Made by a program: the position numbers and the translations under genes. From positions 39,255,897-39,319,896 of the forward strand of contig NW_019211458.1 of NCBI RefSeq assembly GCF_002443255.2: 64,000 nucleotides of DNA. Reading direction: 5' to 3'. The notes beneath the pieces were generated by a model, which had not been told where the DNA came from, searched no databases, and was given only the letters and a program-made list of their open reading frames with translations. This document shows, piece by piece, positions 24,665 through 37,554 of the stretch. The stretch's first letter is position 1. Each line of letters opens with the position of its first letter. The stretch comes from Varroa destructor. Lineage: Eukaryota; Arthropoda; Arachnida; Mesostigmata; Varroidae.

Positions 24665-27600
24665 TCATGCTGATGTGTTTATCTCCGTGATACGACGTAG
24701 ATACGTGAAGTGTGGTGTCCTCCAAGTGGAATGTATTGCCTCCCTACATGTTGACAACAATGTGTTGTACGGTGGCGTAGTCCGTACTTGTTTGGCGACC
24801 AACCTAGTGTCACGATCCAAACTTTGGCCCAGTGCCTTCACTTAACCGCTAGCAGCAGCGCCGCGAAGACGAGTCAGTGAAGGAACGAACAAACCGCCTT
24901 TCCAAACGACTCTAGAAGGCCACTGACTCGTTCGGTGGTCAGAACTCAGTCGAAGCCGCGGGGCCTATTGCTATGCGGTTCTTCTTGGCTGCGTCGGCGG
25001 ACAGGGAGGCCTTTTAGTGAGATTAGACGACGACGGTAGCTTGGAATAGTTACATAGCGCCCCAAGGGGCTAGCGACGGTGGCCATGGCGGCTAGCTTAG
25101 TTAAATCCTCTATATTCGAACAGCCCGTTACCATATTCCGACAGTATCCCCTTTTGGTAAGCCCCAGCTGCCACCCCATTCATCCCCATTTCTTTGCCTG
25201 TACTACGACGTACGTATATTACACGTTAATGGCAGCCAGCGAACACACAGCAGCAGTAGCGACAGTATGAGCGAAGGCCACGTTCCTTTTAGCTTCCAGC
25301 CCCCCCAAAAAAAAGCATCGCCCGAGCGACAAGCAGGCGCGATACCGCTTCTGGGTTTTTCCCCCGTACTCTGTGCTCACAGGCCCATCTGCCTGCCTGC
25401 AAGCCCATCGGCCCGCCCGCCTTTAAAGAAACGAACACACATGGTTTTTGCTTCCTTTCGCGGGCTACAACGACCAACAACAGATCAAACGACCTACAGG
25501 CCAAGCACATACGTTGCCCTTCAGCTTTCCTTCGTCCTGCCAACTCTCTGGCAGAACCACTGCCACTACTGCTACACCTATTACAAGTTGGGTTATAGCA
25601 GAAAGAAGGACGAATCAAAGCAGCTGGTACAATGACGGTTGGAAGTTTGAATGAGAAACAGTCGCTGATAGGAACGGGTTACAGTGGCCGAAGAAAGCTG
25701 GCCCAGTGCAAAATTCAAATTAGTTTGTGTGAGGTCGCATTCTTGTCATACTGACGCCTATTTTATGTAAAATGAGAGACCGGAGACAGGTGAGGTGTAC
25801 GAGAGTTGACGTTAGACAGAACTCTGTTTGGTTCTCCACTTGAGGGTCACCTGTAGCAGGGAGTAGACCATTCGGGCATCAATGGGAAGCGAGTTCCCCC
25901 GCCGACGACAGGAAGACCGAAAGAAAACGACTTAAACATTATGCTGAGCAAAAGGAAGGAGAGCAGTATACGAGAGCCGTTAGTGAAATGCATGGTCAGC
26001 GTGTGTTCGCAGAGAAACGCTCATATTAGAGTCTGCCTGTCAGATGGAAACACGCGAATATACCGCCACCTTTACAGCTACGTACTGACACACAAAGTGC
26101 CTCTCTACGCCTCCACTAGGTTCTGTCCTACTTCAAGGCTTGCAAAACGTTGCTGAGAATGACCAGAAAAAAGGCGACATGCTAATTCAAATTTAACGTC
26201 AAACATTATTACGAAACATTGAGTAATAACAATGAAAAATATTATTATAGTTTTCATCAGCATACGCCTACAATAAATCACGACGTGTATACGCCAACTA
26301 CAAAAAAAGACTGTTATTTCCAACCGTCCACTGTCTTTTGGCTCACTCTTACCTTTCAACGAAAAAGGTTGTTTAATGTCGGGATGCCGGAAAACAGGCC
26401 GGTAATCTTCTCAACAAAACACGAATGTGTTTGTTTCCCTACGAGTATATACAGGTAGAATTTGTCAAAAAGCGCGACGACAAACAATGTGTATAATAAA
26501 CTTTTGTTAATTGTCTGTCTGATCTCTGGGGGCAGTTTGTGCCCCAGTTGTAAAAAAGCGATTTAAATTTAAAAAAATTCGAAATATTGACAATTTTTCT
26601 TTGTAATAATAAAATTATTAAATAGACATTTGAGATCTTTTGGCCTCACTTTGATCCGTATGCAATTGGTACTTAAGCTTAGTATCTTGGTAATTGTATA
26701 TACTATCTCGTAGGCACTTACTGACCAATATTAATAAAAGCATACGGGCAATCGTTGCAATAGATATTTTCATTTGCCCTGAACATTTTACTATAATATA
26801 TTAGACGAGGCCACCATTTTACCTTTGAAAGGGATAAGTGGCCAAAACCTCTTTGATAGCATAGAATATCTACAGTGATTCACCTTAACAGAAGCTGTAC
26901 GGTGTGTAGCTATTAATCTAACTACAAGCCCCTACACTAGAAATCACGTTTTTTTCTGTGGACAGGGTATGTCGAACACGTTGAGCTCATTGATATTATA
27001 TGACTTCACATGAGCTTAAAGGTCTATTGAACTCGAACGTCGCAAGGTGTTCTTTACGCTTCCTCCTAAGATGCAGATGTTTTTTATTTGAGCTACCAAT
27101 GAATGACTGCGGCAACGCTAAACCTAAACCTTGCCAGAGCAGTAAACTGCTACCAACTCAGCTCAACTGCAGGCGCAAATCACTTATCGATGATTCTTTC
27201 TCTTCGGTCAATGCGATACCCAAATGTTGTTATTGTACCAGCGGCGTAGTCGTGTGAATGAAGCTATATTGCCGTTACCAACAGAAGACTACACCGTGAG
27301 GGGGCGAGATTTTTTCCTTGTGCGCCTTCTGTCTTTTGGTGCGAGGTAGGCAATATCCTTTGGTTGCTTACTCACTTTTACCGTCCTATCAAAAGTCTCG
27401 TTACCTCCAATCATCGTTAGGTGTGCTATACCAAGCTCGCCCCAGTCAAGCCGCCACGATGTACCGTCGTAGTTTTTCTCTTTGGTGCCGTGGCGTGCAC
27501 TCTTCGCTCAGCTTAAGTCGTGCCACGAACTATTCACACATACATGAAGAGCAAGAAGGGACGAGACAATGCCTTGGACATCTGCGCAGTCTTCGGGGAC

Positions 27601-28894
27601 CTTCACCTCCCTATTTGTCACGGTGGGGCATCTCTACCCGACGTATTGGATCACCGACGAAAGCAACCGGATCACCGTATCGATTAATATATCAAGTGTC
27701 TCTATGATACTTACTAATATTGGTATGACTATTTTTCAGTATGCTAGTGTATGCAGCAAAAGTGAACCCATGACCACGTTTTTTTTCCGTTGTTATTGAA
27801 ATATTTTCAAAGACGGGAAGCCAGCAGCATTGACAACCAGAAAAATATGTATGCAGCGCTTTGGAAGACAGAAGCTTAGTCTCTTATTATGATGGTATAA
27901 TTAAGAAGTTCATGTAGACGCGAGAATATCGTATACACAACCACCGGATGCCAAAAAGAGTGCCTTGTTTTTAAGCGGAAAGCCTGACAGTTTTTTTTTC
28001 AGTGATTTTCACTTAGTGGATGTAGTAACCTAGGTGCTGTCTACTCATTTTAGTGATAAGAAAAATATCATCTATTGGTTTAAGCCTGAATTAAATGTTG
28101 GCTCATGAAAGCAAGCTGGCCATTCCGTATTCACAAGGTGCGTCAATCTGACAATAGCAGATTTACGTTATTATCTCAGTACATGGCATTACATTGTAAT
28201 GATGTAATATCACATGAAAACTATTGTTACAACGATTATTATGTGCTAAATTACAGATAGTTTAATTAAACCTCTGTGAAAGACAATCGATGGGACGGGA
28301 GCGGCCATTTTCTCTGCAAGAAAAGACGCCGAAGAGTGCAAAAAATAATGCAATAGTGAATCTGAGGACACTACTCGCGTGTGTCCATTATATGACCTAT
28401 GTGCTAACACTGTGGGACACTCAACAGGACATCCTTGCACATTGCGTTTTTCAGATTAGACTCCTCACTGACTTGACCTTTCAATAGGTAGCGACCTTCA
28501 GAGAGACAGTACCGGCCTTGATTTCAAAACGGATAAGTTGTACGAGTTTTATGTTGATGATGTTTTTAATCTCAGTACGTAAAAGTAAAAATAAATGCAA
28601 GAACTGTATAGGGGAGTTAGGAACCTTCTTAAATTAATACAATAAAACGTTCGATGCGACTCACTATACATTACATGCAATCACGCAACAGCGTCCAGTA
28701 ATATACCCGAGATATGAGTACCACACAGTTAACATCACATTTAAGCTTCTGCGGCAGATCTGGCAGATAAACAGAGCCGCGTAAAGTATTTTGCCATAAA
28801 AGCCGTTTCTCGAGAAATTCGAATGCGGTGGGCGCTTGCGTACTCTCCCTAACTGCGAAGATCCGAGGCTCTGTATTGGAGTCTGTTGTCTAAC
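24665..28894. other. Non-coding; GC-rich to 25.9 kb, AT-rich 26.1-26.8 kb
   Basis: Overlapping frames on both strands at 25267-25635 (122 and 109 codons) are typical of C-rich DNA. The frame at 27318-27707 (129 codons) is unrecognised. Nothing else is seen. Confidence 0.55.
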
Positions 28895-29053
28895 ATGAGC
28901 ACCTCTCTTACCTCATTTAGCAGCACTAAAGAGATCGAAAAAGACTATGCTGATCTATTTGCCACCACAAGCATGGTTCTTACTACAAACAAGGGTACAA
29001 CGGCGAACTATGATAAGGTGTACATAAATGTGGGTGTGACCATAAGCGCCTGA
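28895..29053 (+). CDS. Candidate small open reading frame (52 aa)
   Basis: ATG with A at -3 opens MSTSLTSFSSTKEIEKDYAD and runs to TGA at 29051. It is Ser/Thr-rich with a charged segment, and has no signal peptide, membrane segment or known domain. An AAG|GTGTAC site near its 3' end could be a weak donor, so it may be part of an exon. It stands alone between AT-rich non-coding stretches. Frames of this length are common by chance; it is listed for its start context and even amino-acid composition. Confidence 0.2.
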   Translation: MSTSLTSFSSTKEIEKDYADLFATTSMVLTTNKGTTANYDKVYINVGVTISA

Positions 29054-30206
29054 GAAACGATTCGTCGTTTTTTCTGGTACACACGTATTTAGACTATGTA
29101 CTTGCTGATTTACTAGATTTAGACCAACTGCACCCTTATTGTAGACAGAAGTTGACGAGGTTGCGTTTCGCTACCATAAAAACCATTCTCAGGCTTTTGG
29201 TAGCTTTCCTTCTGAGCGAAATAAACAAAGATCTTTTAAACCAGTAACTGTAACCTGCATGAACGCCTGAATAGCGCAGCTAAAGCTATTCTCATCGGTC
29301 TGCTATATGCTTCTAGTTGATCTACTACTTATCTTCCAAATAAAATCGAAATAGCGTATTTATGACAATTAGGTCCTAAGGCGACAACGGTCAAACGCGT
29401 TCTTTTTTTTAGAAAAACGATTCTATAATAGCAATTCAGCCAATGACTTTTCATTGCCCCCTCTGTATAACATAAGCAGTATTGAAACTCTACATGTTAT
29501 ACGTGTTAATATCACTTCATATATAAGCTGCTTGATGCCTAATACGTATGCTAAGGTAGCTACCTACGTTTGACAAGTGTGCTAAAACCGCTTACCAGCT
29601 TATCGTTTGTTTCATATTATACTTAAATGCCCTTTATCTTTTCCTTCTGAATGAAGCTAGTTCGAATTGAACACTTGACCATTTTTGAGTGGATCGGTTC
29701 GACCTACTCTACCCCCTATAGTCTTCCGCATGCGCCGAGGCGTACGGGGAATAGAAAAGAGCGAGGGACGGACATTCCTAAAGGATGCGAAGGGAACATA
29801 GGACAACGTCAGCCCGAGTAACGCCCATTGCTGCTCATACCGTCCTTTATGGAGATGGTCTAAGTTAACTCATCTGTCTTTTCCTTCTCGGCCTTTTTCT
29901 TCAATTATACCTACTCGAATTCTCTACGAGAAAAACAGTGAGAGAGTTGCTAGAGCGGACAAAATAGGACAGGAACACAAAAAAGGAACTCGTAGTACCT
30001 TGTAAGAGAGCAGAAAGAGCGGACTACGGAGTGGGGAAAAGTTCTTTCGAACACGTCTCTAAGAATAAGCAAGGGGCTCAAAAAGATGAGAACAAGGATA
30101 GCGTTACCCTGTAGCAGGGGAATATAGTAACGGCGCACGCCTTTGTAACGCGGTCCGACCACGCGGGTTGGGGAACGCAGAAGGGGACGATCTGTCGGAA
30201 AACGGA
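29054..30206. other. Non-coding
   Basis: AT-rich, becoming G/A-rich after 29.7 kb. No feature recognised. Confidence 0.55.
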
Positions 30207-30704
30207 TCATGCAAAAGGTGAAAAAAATTTTTTCAAAGTCTTGCCGATACTGTAGACTGATGCAGCACAGCTGCCGGTACGGCGTGGCAGAGACCAGCGA
30301 CGTCTATAGCAAATAGGGAAGAGAAGACGAAGGAATCGAGGAGAAGAAGCCATCGTTTGTCGCTGTTCACTATAGCCATCATCGTGGAGGCGGCGAAGCA
30401 GCGATGGCAGCCATCCATAGTTGGTTGCCACGCCCTGCATTTGCGTTGACTCGCTTGACTTCCCCGCTCCCTCCATTGATGTCATCATTAAAATCACTAG
30501 CAACATGATCATCAGAATCGCTGTCATCATCATCAGCGTTCCTATTATTTCAGTCTTCCTCACTGTCCTGACAACCTCAGCTTCTCCGTACATTGACAAC
30601 GCTTTTATATAATGTAAACCTTCGCAGACGTTTGAGCTACACGTTGTCCAGCGCCTTTCCGCAGACATTTCACCCTCGACTTCCGGGTGTCCTTCCCTGT
30701 CCAC
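30207..30704 (-). CDS. Unrecognised open frame (153 codons from ATG)
   Basis: The frame is open from 30704 (GTG). The first ATG is at 30668, giving 153 residues. A Met/Ile/Leu-rich hydrophobic run (IIGTLMMMTAILMIMLLVIL) comes from an ATGATG-type repeat and could form one membrane segment, followed by Arg-rich sequence. There is no homologous family I recognise. The repeat-derived hydrophobic run and overlapping opposite frames make a chance frame plausible. Confidence 0.15.
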   Translation of the reverse strand: MDREGHPEVEGEMSAERRWTTCSSNVCEGLHYIKALSMYGEAEVVRTVRKTEIIGTLMMMTAILMIMLLVILMMTSMEGAGKSSESTQMQGVATNYGWLPSLLRRLHDDGYSEQRQTMASSPRFLRLLFPICYRRRWSLPRRTGSCAASVYSIGKTLKKFFSPFA

Positions 30705-31474
30705 TTCCTCCTTTCTTTGCGCCCGCTCGTTTGATTTCTCACGCTTGAAATGCGAAAGGAATCGGAGAAGAGGAGCTCGCTAGAGAGACTATCTCTTCTC
30801 AATCTTCTGTCCGTTCACCCCAGCCCAATCATCAGTTTAAAGCGGGTTAGGGTTACGCCCCCCTGTCCAGGTCTTTCAGTTAGACATATTTCGCACAGTT
30901 GCCTTCTTAGCTCCTATCCTAGTCCTACTACAGTCGAAGCTCGCATTTCTACCTACCGCTTTCCGTGTCGCTATTCGTTGACTCGTATTCACTCCCCTTT
31001 GTCTCTTATTTTATAGTCGTTTGCCTCAGAGGTCATAGCGATAGCCACTTCTGGCTTTCAATAGCTCACCAAATTTTCACGACCTCACTTCGTTTGCTAA
31101 CGTTTATCGTCCCCAGTTGGTTTCTCCTTCTTCTCGAATTTAAAATAGGGCTGGGATCAAGCTCACTGTACAGGCAAGAGAGCAAATTCAAACAAGATCA
31201 AAAATTCCATTTGGGTCCTGCTATGCTAGCATATAGTGGCTGCAGACACTTAGCCTGCTTCTGCCCTGCAATGCCCTGTCGCCGGTCAAAGTTTAGTATC
31301 TTTTGTAGTGATCGTAGCTGTCTCGAAATTCGTTGGACACCCCGTACATTCTATGTATACCCCATTTCTGTTGCTGACAGGCGGGCCGAGGACATTTTAA
31401 GTAGCCGAAAAAAGTATTGATCGTTCGTCGCGCTAGAATGAAAGCAAGTTTTTGTCTATTCTAAAATAATACGA
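30705..31474. other. Non-coding, C/T-rich patch
   Basis: A pyrimidine-rich tract gives an unrecognised plus-strand frame at 30965-31420 (151 codons, hydrophobic start). No splice context or family supports it. Confidence 0.45.
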
Positions 31475-32328
31475 CTAAATTAAATGTATGCTGTTTTCAC
31501 CGATGAACTTCTGCGACCTTTGTATCAAGACCGTAATCCCATCCTTATAAAATTTATACCTCAAGACGTATGCGGTAGTCTGGCGTTGCCATTGTAAAAG
31601 AGGGTACATTTTCTGTTCACTAATTCCGCTCGACTTTTTCAGTAATTAATTCTCATTAATTGTTAACAGTAAACATCTGAATTGATTGTTTTGCCCGGTG
31701 GCAGCACCCCATAGCGCACGACTTCTTTCCTGTTCCATCAAACATATAGCAGCTTCGTTGGTGCAGTTTGGGCTTTGACACAGAATATGGAGCACATATT
31801 TTTCGCACATTAAAGTCATATATGATTCACGTTTCATCAAGCGTGACTAGCCGCTTTAGATATGGTTCGACATATTGTTGTATTTTTATAGAGCTTCAAA
31901 AATGAAGACACTATCGAGTGTATTATTCATCAAAAGTCGAGCTTTTCTGTAGTCAAAAGCTTCAAACAAGTTTGCCAGTGGATGCTTAGTATAATGGTTA
32001 GGTTAGGTGGTGGCAGTGTAATGGTTACACGGGTAATTGTCTTGTTCAACTTTGATTATTTCATTTTTCATCCGTTGACTGACCACTACGGAGAGCATTT
32101 CTTCCATCGATAAAGTCACAACGAACGCGACACTGCTACTCTTGAGCCATTCTTTCCAAAAAACGTATTCTGAGTATGAACAGCATTAATTTTATTATGG
32201 GCCTGAGCAGCATGTGTGCCTTCGTTGGTACTAAATTGCAGAAAGTACCAAATTTTTTTTGCAAAAATTTCACTTGCTTTCAGGAATTTTTTGTTTTTGG
32301 TTAGTTTTTGGTGACGATTTTGGCACAT
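31475..32328 (-). mobile_element. Degenerate mariner transposon, copy 2 (transposase remnant)
   Basis: Minus-strand readings follow mariner transposase in order. They start with an N-terminal helix-turn-helix part (EGTHAAQAHNKINAV, then FWKEWLK and QRMKNEIIK) at 32290-32030. VTLDET then IIYD (first catalytic Asp block) lies at 31848-31820. GVLPPGKTINSDVYC is at 31666-31710. NRKCTLFYNGNAR then PHTS (second Asp block, NGN in place of QDN) is at 31561-31620. The C-terminal FYKDGITVLIQRSQKFI ends at TAG 31475-31477. Frames shift several times, stops interrupt, the second Asp is Gly, and about 60 residues before the C terminus are missing, so it cannot be active. The motif order is diagnostic for the mariner family; the subfamily and terminal repeats were not determined. 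Confidence 0.85.
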
Positions 32329-32379
32329 CTACCACTGTGAAATCGACGTTCGAAAAATTATACTAATGCTGATTCAACA

Positions 32380-33355
32380 CAACTCATATGACCTAACGTA
32401 TGCAGCTTTGAAGCCATCTAGCTAGATCAATACTTTTTTCCACAAATTAATATCTCAAAACTAAAAGAACAAAAGTTACTGGACTGGAAGTTACTGGATG
32501 GAAAAATGCCATACTTTCATCACAGAGTGATCGAGCTTTTTGTGCATTAAATACAATATAGTTTAGAATGTCTATTGATAAGATGGTAGTTGAGCCCCAA
32601 ATAGACATCAGGATCATTTGCGGTCGTATGTTTCCCAAGATGATCCCGTTTGATCAACGCCCTTGTCAACCGAAGACTTCAATTGCGCCTGCTTTCGAGC
32701 AGAGGTGATTGTCCTTTTATAAAACTATGAATGCAATTTTGCCTTCTTTCATTTTGACATAGTGTCTTGCATATCCTTCACATAAACACCACAGTTTCAA
32801 AATATGGTAAGCGACGTTCTGGACATGGCGGCAAAAGATCTCTTCTGCGTATGTCGGTCTACTTATGTTAAAATATCATATAATCCTTACTTGGATATGA
32901 GCCATAGCGTACAAGTATCCCTTTGGTAACTAAGACCGCTCGTGGCAGGGCATTTACTAATATTACATGTCAATGTTTGAAGTCTAAGACATACATGTAT
33001 GTACAAAAGCCTACTAAGATTGACTATGACATTACATTGTATTTTTAACAAGGCACCTTGAGTTATTTTTATTTTAGAGATTTACATTAATAACTAACAA
33101 CTACTCGATACCGTAGAAATCACACTTTTAACATGTCTGACATCTTGACCTGAACGCTCAATCCTGCACACTGATGGAGTAAATTGTAGTAGATAACTAG
33201 ACGACCACAGAATTTGCCTTTGACTTTTAACAAACAGATACGCCAGAGAGGTTAAGCCATCGATAAAATTCAGAACGAATACAAAAGCGCTACCTTTAAG
33301 CCATTGTTTCCAAAAATGAATTTTGGGCATGAACAGCACGATTTTACTAGGCGTC
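32380..33355 (-). mobile_element. Degenerate mariner transposon, copy 1 (transposase remnant)
   Basis: The N-terminal part KIHFWKQWLKGSAFVFV (33352-33260) aligns with FWKEWLKSSSVAFVV of copy 2 at protein and DNA level (about 70 percent by eye over roughly 95 bp: 33258-33352 against 32105-32203). Downstream, RPQMILMSIWGS...ILSIDIL (32630-32560) corresponds to the mariner MLSIWW and YELL block, MAFFH near 32500 to the second Asp block (Asp lost), and SKLHTLGHMS at 32380-32412 to the segment after it. Stops and frameshifts interrupt it. It lies head-to-tail just upstream of copy 2 on the same strand. Confidence 0.65.
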
Positions 33356-35157
33356 CTTATTTTTTATTTATTTCTTTTTTTTTTTTTTAGATTTTTAGAG
33401 ATTTAAAGAGATTATTTGCACGTATTTACTAGGATCGGCAACTGTCTTGTTTATGATTAGAATAGTTAGAGTCGAGACCATGTAGTATAATTGAAGCTAT
33501 ACTTGGTACCTTATTTAATCTGTACTTAATTTACAACACCGGAATTAAAACAAAAAAACAAGAATACCGAAGTAGAGGCTACAAACCAAAGAGAGAATCC
33601 CTTTCCTTTAATTTATCGATAAGGTTAAACCGTATTGAGATCACGCATCCGCAGCACCACCTCACCTTAATAATGAACTAATTAAAAAGGGCATCAGTGA
33701 ACATCCTAAAAGGAAACTCAGTCTGTAATGTTCACAGATTGAAAATACACGTGGTATGTTCCTTAAGCCTTTGGAACAAATATGTTGCAACCGCTGTGAT
33801 GTCTTTCTTTGCTGTTATATTAAATGTAGAATCTGACACCAAGCCTTTTAAGACCTTGGTGATCCCGCCATAAGCCCGTCTGCTTTTATTCGTTCTCTCA
33901 TCTCTCCAACGTCCTTCCCAGCCCCCAGTTCCGAAATTAGATTTGAGTTCTCCTCTTGTCAAGCAGTCCAAAGTTTGCTAATGTCCCACTCGGAGTCCTC
34001 GTCATCGTGGTCGCTGCTCTAGCTGTGTCCATTTGGGCGTTTCAAAGATATCAACAACAGGACCAGTGTCAAACAGGGTAAAGGGACAAAGCTAGACAAG
34101 CAGAAGCGCGCCCTTTTCCGATCCCGTTCGGACTCGTTCAGAGGCTTGTAAGTCATTTGCTTCTCCTAGGATCCCGAACGAAGGGGATAACGGAAGGGAG
34201 TACGGGTAAAGCGGTCAACTTTCCCTCGAGTAGAGTCCAGCTTGACGGCACCCAACTTGATGCGGACGTTGCTGCCTTACGCTGCTCGTTGCCATTATTT
34301 TCGTTCATTTGAGAAGCGACTCACCGTCGACATTGGGCAGCCAAAGCCTGAGGGCGTAGTCTCCAGAGAACGATCCAACTTTAAATCGAAATTTTGCGTC
34401 AATTCAAAACCGACCCTACTGCGACCTTAAGACTCATTTTCTATTTCTCGTGCGCGCGCGACTTGCGCTTGTGCACCGTGCTGTGAGTCCTCATTTTAAG
34501 CATTCTGCCAGTGCTACTGGGGGGTAACCTGAGTGTATGCAGTGACTGTACACATTATTCTGCCAGAATAACCATTTTGACTAACAATATAAAATGTAAG
34601 ATCCTGTCTCAACATTTTTACGGTAAATTTAATTCGAATTAAGGCTAATCCAACACAAACGTTAGGGACGTTAAGGTTTAGAAACCTGCTACCAGTTCAT
34701 GCTTATCTTTCGATAGAAATGAAGGAAGCTATATAAAAACTATTGAGACAGCTCCACCACGGTCCACATAACCTACGATGCGATACTGTCAAGAATTTGT
34801 TTTGAAGAAGTTTGAATATACTGTATAGTGCACCTATTTCTCCTTCAGTTAGATGCCATATTAATAATCACGTACGCTTTCGCAATACGATGTTTACTTC
34901 ATGTTACTTCGGCAAAACATGAAGCAGATCAACACAAAGGCTTTTAAATGGTTTCTCGGTAAATTTAGAAAGTAAAGCCCTGCAGCTCTGCAGATTTTTA
35001 TAGCATCAGCTTAAATACAATGGTTTTGGCTTTTCACATATATTTTTGCTTCATTTGACTTGGAAATGAGATATAGCGTTACCCGTTTCTTTACCGCAAT
35101 CAAAATTAATCAATCGAATAAGCAATATATATTCGATTTTGATATTTCTAGTGGTCC
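33356..35157. other. Non-coding
   Basis: A T-rich run at 33359-33391 adjoins the 5' side of mariner copy 1. GC-richer at 33.9-34.5 kb. TATATAAAAA at about 34730 is TATA-like without a clear initiator. Confidence 0.55.
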
Positions 35158-35583
35158 TTAGTCGTAATGGTAATAGGCCAAGTTAGAAATTGTGAGATAT
35201 GAAAAAAAACATTTGTGGATAGCTCGCAGTTTGTCTTGCTCTACTTCTAAGGTACGTAATATTAACAGAAACAGGATCAATAACAGACTAACCAGATCGG
35301 TAAAGAGGCTACCGTCTGGATTTGGGTTCGAGGGCACAGGAACCAGCCCGTTGGCCGGCCCGTTAGATGATTCGCCGACCACTGCATCTCGAAAGCTCGA
35401 GTCTGGACGTTGAGCTCCAGCTCTGCGTACGCCATACATACAGACAGGCACATACACAACTAACAGTATGATTAGAATGCACGACGTGTAACTCCCGCAG
35501 AGCGGTTCGAATGGAACAGAGACTCCTAGCTCAAAGGCGTTAGCGGTATGGGAAAATACTCCGCTGGATGGAGGAAGGTACAT
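35158..35583 (-). CDS. Unrecognised open frame with two hydrophobic segments (141 aa)
   Basis: The ATG at 35583 opens 141 codons in a GC-rich patch. Two hydrophobic segments (CILIILLVVYVPVCM near residue 40, LVSLLLILFLLIL near residue 103) flank a polar loop containing LVPVPSNPNPDGS. There is no signal peptide and no recognised family. The start context is weak (T at -3). Possibly a small membrane protein or part of an exon; a chance frame in GC-richer DNA is equally possible. Confidence 0.2.
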   Translation of the reverse strand: MYLPPSSGVFSHTANAFELGVSVPFEPLCGSYTSCILIILLVVYVPVCMYGVRRAGAQRPDSSFRDAVVGESSNGPANGLVPVPSNPNPDGSLFTDLVSLLLILFLLILRTLEVEQDKLRAIHKCFFSYLTISNLAYYHYD

Positions 35584-37554
35584 CTAGCCAGCAGCAGACA
35601 TGGACCTCGCCGTCAGGCGATTATCCGTAGTGTGTCAATCCCGATGCGCGCGATTCAGGCACTTGGTCTTAAGTCTAAAGGCACACAAAATCTCTTTATA
35701 AAAATTCCGCTAAAGATCATACTAGATAATACGATGGTACTTCAGTAATTTTCCGGATCGTGCGAAATTCAACCGTATATGATTTGGATTAAAGTTACTT
35801 TGGTTTTGAGGAATATACAGCAGTATGCGTCATCCAAAGCCACAAACTACTATACATATTGCCCAATTAACAAGCGCAAACGTAGAGTATGTTAGACTGT
35901 CCGTACTGAGATGGATCCGCCGCGCTAATCAACATGATTCACGTGCGGATACAGGCTTTGCTAAGCCTAACATTTTCTTAACAGCTTTTCGTTGGAACCT
36001 TTTCGTGTAAATCAGACCTGAATTAAAAAGCACGCAAGATTAGCCTCCCGAGACTGTAATGTCACGCTTAACTGGCGTGATGAGACGCAGGACACGTCTG
36101 CGTTAAGGCTTTCAGAAGACCACGATTCGTGTACGATGTACTGACCCTTCTAGCACTTGGAAGACTCTTGAACACCATTAGAAAGAGCAGTATGACGAAC
36201 AGGTAGGTGACAGTTAACAAAATGAATGATTTTTACAGTAATTTTTTTTTTCGATTTAAACCATTCTTGCATACACTTGGTATCGTTCCACAAACAGAAA
36301 ACGTTCTTTATTTATTTCTCTCATGCGCGGATGAATTTCCTTAAACATTTTCCTCAGGTTTCGAAAAAACACAATCATTCCCTTTCTTCATCAAGTTTCC
36401 ACCAAAACCTATAGAATTACAGTGGTCGGTAAATTTTAAGTTTCGGAGACCCGAAGAGATTTAGATATTCAATTCGTTGTATACCTAATGTGAGCATTGG
36501 AATTAAAAATTAAGTTAGTCCAAAGCAGATTGATTTTTAATTTCTGATCTTGGTTATAACTTAAAAAGATATGCGCGGCAGGGACCAATGTGTTCCCCCG
36601 TTAGCCTCATAGGTTCTTTGAGTTCAGTGAAAATGCTTCGTAGATTCATTCAGGGGGTATGTCCATGGCGTCTCTGAACTGAAATACAAAAACAAACACA
36701 AGGGTTCACCGTGTACACAGCTAGCTATTTCACTATTTGTTTTCGCTTAGAACAGGAGTTTTCACCTCCACCAGAGTGAATCGGTCCCGTCTTAATTAAC
36801 AGAACTGTCGAATATTACTGGACATAACGAGTCCAGTGTCCAAAGTTCGGCTTTGGCTGTAGATTTTTTCTCCTGCAAAAGGCAACATTAACTCAAGGAG
36901 TGACAAGAACCTCTGGCGCTTTCGGTCCATTATAAATCAAAGGAAAGCTCCTATCGATGAGAGACCGTTTGTGCTTCCATGTCGTCGTCGCGTTGCCCCT
37001 TTTGCCCAGTCTCAAAAGCTAAGAAAAGGGTATCAGGTAGTTTGGCGGGTTAATTGGAGAAGCTCAGAACCTGATGATACGACTTAGCCAGGACAAACTA
37101 GGCGGTATCAGAGGCGACTCAGACTTCGGACCAAAAGGGGTTAGACAACGAAGACAGTTGCTCGAAGCCTTACCACTTCTCCTCTCGTCCCTTTCCGCTT
37201 ACTTGCTCGGAGTTTCTTTAGGCTGCCGTACGTACGCTTCTCAGCTTTTGCGCTAAGGGATATCAGAGGAGCTACTACTAGTACTACTAGTGGGTCCCAA
37301 TTCCACCAGGCAGACGAATCGTTCGAAGAATCGGAGACGCGGCTCTGGTCGGCCTCACGGATCCGCTTGAGCTTAACGACAATTGCCACAACCGAGTCTA
37401 GTGCGGGTGGCGCTGAAGCGGGGATCAAAGCATGAAGATACAGTTAAGACTCGGCCAAGAGGCCTTCACCGTCGCAGTGATAGCGGCGGTCGCGGAAGGA
37501 GGAGCTAGGGAGACACTCACATGAGTGAGATCCAAAGCCGCGAAGTCGGCGTTA
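35584..37554. other. Non-coding
   Basis: No supported gene; AT-rich, with GC rising after 37.0 kb. Confidence 0.55.

Noticed and set aside
25267..25635. 122-codon frame with a 109-codon frame on the opposite strand
   Set aside because: C-rich DNA keeps both strands open; no splice context, domain or start signal distinguishes one.
30965..31420. 151-codon plus-strand frame
   Set aside because: Pyrimidine-rich tract, hydrophobic by composition; no family, splice site or start context.
31996..32010. GGTTAGGTTAGG, like arthropod telomere TTAGG units
   Set aside because: Only two units, and they lie inside the mariner fossil; no array.
36226..36414. Minus-strand reading that faintly recalls a mariner C terminus
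   Set aside because: Only a few scattered residues agree and the frames are short; unlike 31.5-33.4 kb there is no ordered set of motifs.
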